A DNA stretch of 64,000 nucleotides, taken from NCBI GenBank assembly GCA_963921195.1, contig OY992537.1, forward strand, positions 180,312,065 to 180,376,064. Direction: 5' to 3'. This DNA comes from Pegoplata infirma. Its lineage: Eukaryota > Arthropoda > Insecta > Diptera > Anthomyiidae. The position numbers were made by a program, and so were the translations under genes. Shown here one piece after another: positions 56,413-64,000 of the stretch; the stretch's first letter is position 1; each line of letters starts with the position of its first letter. Under the pieces are notes generated by a model that did no database searches, was not told the DNA's origin, and was given only the letters and a program-made list of their open reading frames with translations.

Positions 56413-56507
56413 GTGATGACCCAAATTTTGTTGCACAGTGTAATTGAACACTTTTTTCCTCAGTTCTGGTTTACTTTTAAAGCTCTTCAAAACACTTTAA
56501 ATGGCGA

Positions 56508-57490
56508 GGTTGTATGGATAGCCCTATATGGAACTAAGAAAATTGCGTTTTTGGTTTTTTAATTTTTCAAAAACTGGGCTTAGGAGGCGTGGTCAAATAT
56601 TGGAAAAATGGTAAAATTTGTGTCGAGTTGCCTTGATTAAATATTAATCAAATTAAAACGATATGCACCATAATCTCAAAAATTTACATTCTTGTATAGT
56701 TTTGTATGTGCTATCGATTAAAATTTCTTGTTTTGGAAAATTTTCAGAACCCGTTCTGAAATGTTCCATTTTTTAAAAAAAGTCAATTAATCAAAAATCC
56801 GGCCTTTTTTTTAATATTTTAAAGTTTTGATTTTTTAAAGCTTTTAAAGTTTAAGACATAAAAATTCTGACAAGTGTTTTTCGTTTTTTTCGAAAATGTT
56901 AAGGGCAGTTTACACGTTAACTACCCTTGACCACCCTTATCTACTATTTCCCAGTATTAATGATACGATTTGCCGGGTTTAAATAATTTTGTATGAAAAA
57001 TTATTTGAATTTGACATTTGTTATCCCCAATACTGGGAAATAGTAGATAAGGGTGGTTAAGGGTAGTTAACGTGTAAATCAAGCTTTATGAAATTTCGAA
57101 TTTCATAACAATTTAGTAATGTGCTTGTATTTGCTTGTTTTAGCATAGTGTATGAGTAACATTTATTTAAAAAAAAAAAAAAATTATAAAAAAATGACTG
57201 GATTTTTGATAAATTGACTTTTTTAAAAATGGAAAATTTCAGAACGGGTTCTGAAAACTTTCAAAAGAAATGTAATAGATAGCCCATACAAAACTATACA
57301 AGAATGTAAATTTTTGAGATTGTGGTGCATGTCGTTTTAATTGGATAAATATTTAAACAAGACAATTCTGAAAATTGTGAAAAATTAAGAAAATAAAAAC
57401 GCAATTTTCTTAATTCCATATAGTGCTATTCATAGAAATTCATGGGACACATGTTTTTCTGTATCGGGACATTTGGTGTGGAATGCTTCA
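56508..57490. mobile_element. Foldback related to 29907-30999, left end lost
   Basis: TGGATAGCCCTATATGGAAC, GGAGGCGTGGTCAAATATTGG and the right end CGGGACATTTGGTGTGGAATG match the 29907 element. The left terminal part is missing and a MITE is inserted in the middle. Two overlapping frames at 57423-57624 are translations of the right arm. Confidence 0.7.
56908..57087. mobile_element. 180-bp MITE with ~45-bp inverted ends
   Basis: TTTACACGTTAACTACCCTT, then ACCACCCTTATCTACTATTT and CCCAGTATT are mirrored as AATACTGGG, AAATAGTAGATAAGGGTGGT and AAGGGTAGTTAACGTGTAAA. Target duplication not resolved (TTAAGGG / AAGCTTTA ends). Confidence 0.75.
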
Positions 57491-57952
57491 AATACCAGAG
57501 ACTCCCTCTACAAATGTGGGGACCCCATTGGTGCCCAATTTTAAATCAAAAGTTTGCAATCTCAAAATTTGTAGAAAATTTTTCGGTAAATTCTGCCAAC
57601 TCTAAAAAAATCCATTTATTGTAGCTCTCGATTCGTATAACACGAACGCAAAATATCCGAAAGCTGACATGGAAAAACATTAATATTTATTTAATAAATT
57701 TCAATTTTGATTTTTTAATTAAAATCCAAGAAAGATTTTTAAGTAAAATTCCAAAAAAAAATATTTAAAATTAGTTTTTTAAATAAAATTTTTCATAAAT
57801 CTGGGAATTATATGCAATTTTATTGCGATTACGTGCAAATTCCAATTTCGGTCAAAGTCCCCACTATCGTTATGGGGATAATGAGCGAATTAATTTTTGT
57901 CATAAATCCCATAACGGAAATGGGGATTATGTCCGTAGGTATTATGTCAAAT
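57491..57952. repeat. Old repeat relics, no gene
   Basis: 57855-57952 shares CCCCAYTATYGTTATGGGGA-type words with 6158-6506. The 77-codon frame at 57812 runs through these relics into the SINE and is not supported. Confidence 0.35.
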
Positions 57953-57966
57953 TACCGCCCAAAACT

Positions 57967-58473
57967 AGGCGCCCCAGTAGCAGACATGGGCGTTTATGAT
58001 TACAATTGTGTAATTGATTACAGTTTCAATTACAATTACATGTAATTAGTAATTGAGTTTTTTCAATTACAATTACAATTACAATTACAAGTAAAATTGA
58101 AAATTTTCAATTACTAATTACATCTAATTGTAATTGAAACTGTAATCAATTACATAATGTAATCATTAACGCCCATGTCTGTAACTTACCCTAAAGTGCC
58201 CCTAGGGGAGCCAAATGTATGACCGACCTTTCATGTAATTGTAATTGAAACTGTAATCAATTACACAACGTAATCATTAACGCCCATGTCTGCCCAGTAG
58301 GCTAGTTGGTAGTGTGCTAGCCTATGAGTCTGGGGGTCGTGGGTTCGATTCCCACCAGAGGCCTTGGTCTGTTTCGCTACAACGAGACGAAGGTCATTGT
58401 TACCAGTTCTCGGTTAGGTAAAATTAGTATATGATTTGTAATTATATGGTAATTCTTAATAAAATAAAAAAAA
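57967..58473 (+). mobile_element. tRNA-derived SINE, interrupted by a hAT-type MITE
   Basis: The 14-bp duplication TACCGCCCAAAACT flanks it (57953-57966, 58474-58487). The head, once the MITE is set aside, reads AGGCGCCCCAGTAGGCTAG, TTGGTAGTGTGCTAGCC, with a box A-like TAGGCTAGTTGG and a perfect box B GGTTCGATTCC (58349-58359). A loop of CTATGAG flanked by pairing stem bases suggests origin from a tRNA with an ATG anticodon, though this is weak. A tRNA-unrelated body and an A-rich tail (AATAAAATAAAAAAAA) follow. The SINE proper is about 190 bp. It is not a functional tRNA gene. Confidence 0.85.
57981..58292. mobile_element. hAT-type MITE with AATTACA repeats inside the SINE
   Basis: CAGACATGGGCGTTTATGAT and TAATCATTAACGCCCATGTCTG-type ends, with the 8-bp duplication CCCAGTAG at 57973-57980 and 58293-58300. 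Removing the MITE restores the tRNA-like head. The interior is ATTACAATTACA words on both strands. A second copy of the right end lies inside at 58160-58181, followed by ~50 bases of other sequence, so the right arm is partly duplicated. Confidence 0.88.
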
Positions 58474-58487
58474 TACCGCCCAAAACT

Positions 58488-59520
58488 GAAATTTCAGAAC
58501 AATCAAATTATAGGTATCCAAATATATCCAAGTATATCTCCAAACTTCCAGGTAAAAAAAATTCACACATTGTTTATTTTTAGAATTTTATTTTTTATTA
58601 ATAATACTTAAATCTATTCAACTACACACATATATTGTGTGTATTAGTATACTTAAACGAAAAAAAAATAATTATATACATACAATTACAATTTTTTTTT
58701 TTAAATATTTTTTTAATTAATTTAAACAATAGGATTGATTACATTGACGATTGTAGTTTGCTTTCAAAGACTTACTTAACTAAGCTCATTACAGATTTTT
58801 TTTAAATTATTTTTTTATACGAGTTTTTTTTTTAATAAATTTACATTTTTATTTTTATAAATTAGAGTAAAAAATTTAAGAAATTAAAAAAAGATTTTAA
58901 AATTATTATAAATTACATTTGTTTAATGAATTTTAAGTTAAACTTAACACAACCTCTTTAAAAAAAAAAATCAAAATTTTACATTCAAAACATAATTTTA
59001 TTGAAAAAAGAAGAACTGAAAACAAAAAATTATAAAAGCGGAGCTTCCATTATGGAATTATTATTAAAAAAAAAAAAAAAAAAAAAAAATAAACAGCCTT
59101 ACCACAGAAAAATAAAATAAATTTAAAATCGACTTATAATTTTATTTCCATACAAATTGTTTTTGTTTTAAAAATCGACTTTCTAAAAATGTATGGAAAA
59201 TTTGAAATTTACAATAAAACTTTTGTTAAAATAGACTTTTTTTCTTTGATATGGGCCAAAGTTTATATTATATGGGAAATCAGAAAACAAGAAAAACAAG
59301 AATTACTTAGAAATATGTCAAAAAATTTCAAACCCAACGAACATTTTTCAAAATTTGAAAAAGTCCTACTAAAGGTTGGCAGCATTGAGAACATACAACT
59401 TTGTTTAAAATTAAAACAATGATTAAATTCGGTCAAATAATAACATCTGGTTGGTTTATGTGAAATAAATAATTCCCCTTTTTTATTTATTCAAAAGTTT
59501 ATTTAAATAGCAGATTTTAA
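58488..59520. other. Very AT-rich stretch, no gene confirmed
   Basis: Contains an A run of more than 20 bases near 59065. A 77-codon frame at 59189-59422 is less repetitive than others but has no recognisable motif, so it is not called as a gene. Confidence 0.35.
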
Positions 59521-59529
59521 ACTCAAACA

Positions 59530-59650
59530 GTTTAAGTGTGACAGTCAAAAAGTGCTGATGAGGAAGGGTGGCTAATTCCGAAAGCTGTCTACGTCTCCAC
59601 TTAGCCTGTGTTGTGCAATTTTAAATGTAAAACCGTGTGTGGCGTGTTTT
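59530..59650 (+). ncRNA. Hammerhead-ribozyme-like motif (candidate)
   Basis: CTGATGA at 59555-59561 is followed by GGAA, a loop, TTCC, and then CGAAA at 59579-59583, the order of the hammerhead core (CUGAUGA, stem II, GAAA). TGTC at 59586-59589 could be the cleavage triplet. Stem III pairs poorly and stem I is partial, so activity is doubtful. Such motifs are known in Penelope-like retroelements and retrozymes; no RT is seen nearby. Confidence 0.3.
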
Positions 59651-59840
59651 TATTATTGTTATTCTTTACCCTAAAGATGATATCCAGTATTGGAAATTTT
59701 TTAATAAATAAAAAAATAAAAAAAAAAAGCTGACCTTGAGCTAAACCAATTATTAACATATTCTAATTAATTTTTATTAAAAATATTTTTTCGACCTTTA
59801 AAATATTATATTTTAAGTAGGTTATTTCTTAGCTAAAAAC

Positions 59841-61855
59841 TAGAGCACCCTATTACCCCGGCTTTAAGACCGGGTACCCGGTCTACACGGGTAGACCGGT
59901 CTTTGTGTTCATCGGTCTACCCGGGTTGAACGGTCTAAAGCAAAACCTAGAAAAGACAACAAAGAAAAATATGGACCAGCCTTCCTCTATCCATGTGTGG
60001 ACTCAATAGGTCCGAAATTTTGAATTAAAAATTCGCATTTCGGAAAATTTAAAAAATGCAATATCTCGGTAAGTAGTTCCCTCAAGATATAAAGTCCAAA
60101 CGATTTTTTTTGCTCCTTACTTGTAGAACTTGACCACAAAATACTCGAAAGCCCTGAGATCAAAAGTTTTGGAGTTATTTGATTTTAGTTTTTTTAGGAC
60201 CCCAAAGCCCATTACTTTACGAGTTTAACAGCCGATTTCTCAAAATTTTGGTTATACGACAGGGACAAAAACCTGTTTGTATATCGGAAATTATGTCTAG
60301 AGTCTACCGTCCTAAAGACCGGAAAAGACCGTCCCAATTTCATGTAAATACATGGAAAAAAAAAGACTTTACTAGTTTAACAGTCGATTTCTAAAAATTT
60401 TTGTTCTACGACAGGGACAAAAAGCTGTGGGTGGATCGTCAATTATGTCTTGAGTGTCCTTCCATACGGAGTCATTTGAAGCAACCACAAAAAAGTTCCG
60501 TCCTAAAGACAAGAAAAGACCGTCCCAATTTCATGTACATACTTGGAAAAACAAGACTTTACGAGTTTAACAACCGATTTCTTAAAATTTTTGTTCTACG
60601 ACTGAAAGAAAAAGCTGTGGGTAGATTGAAAATTACGTCTTAGGTATCCTTCTTCCATATGGAGTCATTTGAAGAAACCACAAAAAAGTGCTGCCCAAAA
60701 AAGACCGTCCAAATTTCATGTAAATACAAGAAAAACACATGGCTTTATGAGTTTAACATCCGATTTCTCAAAATTTTTGGACTACGACCAAGACAAAAAG
60801 CTGTGGGCAGATCGGCAATTATGTCTTAAGTATCCTTCTTCTATATGGAGTCATTTGAAGCAACCACAAAAAAGTTTCATCCTAAAGACCAAAAAAGACC
60901 GTCCCAATTTCATATAAATACATTGAAAAACCGAGACTTTACGAGTTTAACAGCCGATTTCTCAAAATGTTTGTTCTGCGACCGTGACAAAAAGCTGTGG
61001 GTTGATCGGCAATTATGTCTTAAGTATCTTCTTCCATATGGAGTCATTTGAAGCAAATACAAAAAAACCGTCCTATAGACCAAAAAATACCGTCCAAATT
61101 TCATGTAAATACAAGGAAAACACATGACTTTAAGAGTTTAACAGCCGATTTCTCAAAATTTTTATTCTACGACTGGAACAAAAAGCTGTGGGTAGATCGG
61201 CAATTATGTCTTAAGTAGCCTTCTTCCATATGGAGTCATTTGAAGCAACCACAAAAAAGCCGTACTATAGACCAAAAAAGACCGTCCCAATTTCATATAA
61301 ATAGATGGAAAAAACAAGACCATACGAGTTTAACAGCCGATTTATCAAAATTTTTGTTCTACGACCGAGTCAAAAAACTATGGATAGATCGAAAATTATG
61401 TCTTAAGTATCCTTCTTCCATATGGAGTCATTTTAAGCAACCACAAAAAAGTGCCGTCCTAAAGACCGAAAAAGACCTGCCAAATTTCATGTAAATACAT
61501 GGAAAACACACGAATTTATGAATTTAACAGCCGATTTCTCAAAATTTTTGTTCTACGACCAGGATTTTTCTTTATTGTCTTTCTTTTGAAAATTTTCTCG
61601 GTTTTTTCTCTATCTTGCTTAGTTTTTGAGATGTCGGCATTTTTAAGTTTTAATTAAAAAAAATTAATGAAATCGTTCAAATTGTGACGAAGTTTTGTAA
61701 AAAATTGACTTTCTTAACATAATATTTCAGTTTCGACTCTTAAGTAGTTCTTAAAAATGGTGGAAATGAAAAATTTTTGACAAAAAAAAAAAATATTAAT
61801 AAAAAGACCGGTCTACCCGGGAAGTCCAGTCGACCGGTCCTGACCGTAAGCTCTT
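59841..61855. mobile_element. hAT-type element with GACCGGTCTACC repeats
   Basis: TAGAGCACC at the left and GTAAGCTCTT at the right are weakly inverted; flanks CTAAAAAC (59833-59840) and ATAAAAAC (61856-61863) match at seven of eight bases. CCGGTCTACCCGGG words cluster at both ends (59865-59935, 61805-61840). The inside is mostly a ~190-bp tandem repeat. It is inserted in a copy of repeat H. Confidence 0.75.
60240..61560 (+). repeat. ~190-bp tandem repeat inside the GACCGG element
   Basis: ACAAAAAGCTGTGGGTAGATC recurs near 60417, 60607, 60790, 60984, 61177 and 61370, each followed by CAATTATGTCTTAAGTATCC, TTCTTCCATATGGAGTCATTTG, CGTCCTAAAGACC and TTTACGAGTTTAACAGCCG. About seven units. The repeated peptide FYDRDKKLWVDRQLCLKY appears in several frames (60401-61494) but frames shift between units, so these are not called genes. 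Confidence 0.82.
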
Positions 61856-61863
61856 ATAAAAAC

Positions 61864-62030
61864 GATATTTAGCTGTAAGTGAGAACAGGTCTATATGCTA
61901 CTTGTGTATAGAACTTTTATAATTGCTAAATAGTTTTGACAATGGAATATGGCAAATTCTGAAACATGTGTCGGCTAAGTTTTGCAAGAATTACCAACAT
62001 AAAAATTAAAAACAGAAAAATATTAAGTAA
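61864..62030 (+). repeat. Fragment of inverted repeat H
   Basis: TTGACAATGGAATATGGCAAA, GAAACATGTGTCGGCTAAG and TTTTGCAAGAATTACC match the right arm of repeat H (55270-55345). It continues the copy interrupted by the GACCGG hAT element. Confidence 0.6.
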
Positions 62031-63034
62031 CATTTTTAAAAATTTAGTTCAAAACTCTTTTTTGAAATTTTATAAAAAAACAAAATTGAATTTTCTCAAT
62101 AAAGAATTACAAATTTTAATGTTTTGCCTTGTCTGAAAATCAGCAATAATTTCTAGTTTGAATTGGAACGGTTGGCTACAGACCACAATTTAAATATTTT
62201 TAAAATTTAGGAAATTTAAAATAAAAAATGTTTATTTCTTTCAAATTCCAATTTGATATTAAAAAATAATTGAATTTCTAATTATAAAAATAAGCTCCTT
62301 CAAAAACATAAAAAAATTTAAAAAATTTAAATTTTAAATTTAAGTCTTTTTTACATTTAACTAAACTTTTATTTATATTTATGCATATTTTTTTATTTAT
62401 TTTTATTTATACAATGTTTTAATAATTCAATTATGCATGTGTCTAAAAACTAATCAACAATTAAGCGTGTTTTATTTGTTTTTGTTTTATTAATAAATTG
62501 AAAATACATTGTTTACCGGCCCAAAAACCCCTGTGTGAAATAAAATGATAATCCATTTGTAATTTAATATAACATTTGAATTTGAACTGATTTTTATGAT
62601 AAGGCTTTTTTTTTGTAATACTCATATGGGCTGCTAAGCAAGTGATTTGCCCCCAGTAAATGTTTGTCGATTGAAAGTCAAATTGTCAGTAAAAGCGAAT
62701 TTAATCTAATATAAAATAAATTACAAAGTAATTGTAAATCTATTCATATAGATAAGCCATAAAAGCGGAAATTTTCTTAAATAAAACCCGAAAGTTTCAC
62801 AACTTACCATAGAGTGCCACCATTTTAACCTTAATCCGATAGGTTTACACCTTGTCGTCCTTCGATTAAAGTTTTACAAAAATCCAAAACTTAGATCGAA
62901 GGGCAAAATAAAAAAAAAATATGGTTTAAAATTATCTAATTTGGCTCAAATTAAGTTTAAGTGAAAGATTGTCTCAAGCGCTATGAAAAAATTCTTGAAC
63001 GTAGAAAAAAAAAATGTTTTTACGGTTTTTCTTT
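62031..63034. other. AT-rich stretch, no gene recognised
   Basis: No motif, RNA gene or terminal repeat recognised. A word resembling GACAGTCAAATTGTCAG near 62665 is isolated. Confidence 0.4.
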
Positions 63035-63580
63035 TCGTAAACCTGTTTTCTTTTAAAAGGACTTAAAAGTTTTAAAAGACTAAATTATAAAAATATTTTT
63101 TTAATATTTGTACTTGTCCTAGGATGCCACTAGTGATAGCAAAAGACAGAGGAGGATATGCACTAATTTCCCTATTTTATTATTTTTACATTTCAGGAAA
63201 AAAGAGGTAAGTTATATCCTTTCAAAAATGTTTCCTTAATACTACTATCATTTAAAATTTTCAACAAAATATTTTGATAAAGTTTTTAAAGACTTATTTA
63301 CATCCTTTTATCCTAAAATGGCAAAAAAAAAAGTGGAAAAATTAGGAGATATCCTCCTCTTTCATTGGACATCACTAGTGTCATCCTAGGACAAGTACAA
63401 ATTATTCAAAAATATTTAACAAAATGTATCCTTTAAGACTTTAAAGTTCTTTTGACAGAAAACAGGATCACTAAATGAAAAAATGTAAATGCAGTTTTAC
63501 TCCATTTGATCTCTACTTTCAGACATATATCATCCGGTTCTTGTTAAATATTGGCTATCGGGTGGTGTAATAGGTATCGT
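63035..63580. repeat. Inverted relative of repeat G
   Basis: ACTTGTCCTAGGATGCCACTAG and its complement CTAGTGTCATCCTAGGACAAG face each other around a centre near 63240, and TGTAAATGCAGTTTTACTCC near the right end matches repeat G (27930, 31480). It looks like the palindromic parent form of the G copies. Confidence 0.6.
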
Positions 63581-63910
63581 TTTGTAATTTGACAGGTAAT
63601 CTTCCCTAAAAGTTCATGAAAATGCAAAACATTTGATTACAATTTTATTTGTACTTTGGTAACCTAATCAAATCTGAATATAATTGGACCATTTTTGGAC
63701 TTCGTCCCCTATATGAAAATTTCTATCGATATTCAGTTAAATCGGTCTATTGTCAACAGAAATAAACGATTCCTCTAAAATTTGGTCAGTGTGTGTTTCT
63801 ACACTAATTAAAGATCTAACAAAATATAGATCAAATCGGTTTATGTTCGGACTTGGGACCCATTTTCCGGAAAACACTAGATTTCTCATATGGTTGGCCG
63901 ACTATAACTT
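63555..63910 (-). mobile_element. Dipteran repeat F, reversed fragment
   Basis: ATCGATATTCAGTTAAATCGG, TCAGTGTGTGTTTCTACAC and CATATGGTTGGCCGACTATAAC match the first third of repeat F in reverse. The frame at 63750 is a translation of this repeat. Confidence 0.6.
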
Positions 63911-64000
63911 TCTTAATTGTTGTTTATTTTTTTTTAATTTTAAATTTTAAAAAATCTAAAACTTTGAACATATGGCGAATTAATTTAATTCGATAAGTCG

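Noticed and set aside
58301..58373. tRNA gene call
   Set aside because: Box B is perfect but the head is part of a SINE with TSD, tail and an insertion; the cloverleaf is imperfect.
59189..59422. 77-codon frame rich in Lys and Asn
   Set aside because: Less repetitive than most but without motif, intron signals or paralogue; kept only as an unassigned AT-rich stretch.
60179..61494. Series of frames sharing a DKKLWVDRQLCLKY peptide as a repeat-protein gene
   Set aside because: Frames shift between units and stops intervene; explained by the ~190-bp tandem repeat within a hAT element.

Overview
This window looks like gene-poor, very AT-rich chromosomal DNA of a higher fly (Diptera, probably a calyptrate such as a blowfly or a relative). 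The evidence is the dense dipteran-type repeats (the ATACCCTCCAC / GTCATTCCGTTTG / TCTGTCTGTC family is present in at least seven copies), fly-type non-LTR retrotransposon remnants, a Helitron, many TIR elements, and no operons or bacterial signals. The organism call is inference from repeat style; no conserved host housekeeping gene is present to pin it down.

The only convincing host genes are three single-exon paralogues encoding about 200-213 aa, very hydrophobic, probably six-span membrane proteins, at 41474-42115 (+), 51007-51645 (+) and 53927-54532 (-). They share the same motif order (TNA-L-x-RL, GxH, MGxIVI, GLG and a C-terminal HR), and each has an AATAAA signal close behind the stop. 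Genes 2 and 3 converge on a 2.1-kb array of a ~35-bp repeat. I do not recognise the family; it is the best candidate here for an undescribed system.

The rest is transposon sediment, but well enough preserved to read as stratigraphy, because target-site duplications (TSDs) survive. Region 1-620: 3' end of a non-LTR element (RNase H and CCHC knuckle). 1.5-5.0 kb: three-level nest, hAT-type MITE containing a TA-TSD element containing a Helitron with a 140-bp minisatellite. 5.6-6.1 kb: hAT-type element made of CTCACG repeats. 6.5-13.6 kb: dipteran repeat D interrupted by CCCAGC-ended elements and a CAGCGGTT hAT element. 13.8-15.4 kb: a hAT element with an inverted copy of itself inside. 16.9-20.0 kb: ~35-bp minisatellite invaded by other repeats. 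20.7-24.5 kb: a minus-strand non-LTR element in three pieces (endonuclease, RT, RNase H) split by a 1.4-kb foldback and other repeats. 24.5-36 kb: foldbacks and hAT elements. 36.0-40.7 kb: a four-level nest. 42-51 kb: more hAT- and TA-type elements between genes 1 and 2. 55-64 kb: hAT elements, foldbacks, a tRNA-derived SINE carrying a hAT-type insertion, a hammerhead-like motif, and a hAT element with a ~190-bp tandem repeat.

Two themes run across the window. First, at least ten different 8-bp-TSD (hAT-like) families each carry their own short repeated word near their ends (CTCACG, GTACTGAT, AGCGGGAT, CCCGGGATT, GTTCGG, GGTATCGG, AGCATATTT, AATATGC, AATTACA, GACCGGTCTACC). Second, six CCCAGC-ended elements have clean 2-bp TSDs of varied sequence (AT, TT, AG, TT, TA, GT). 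All coordinates were read by eye; TSDs and terminal repeats are direct observations, superfamily names are inference.
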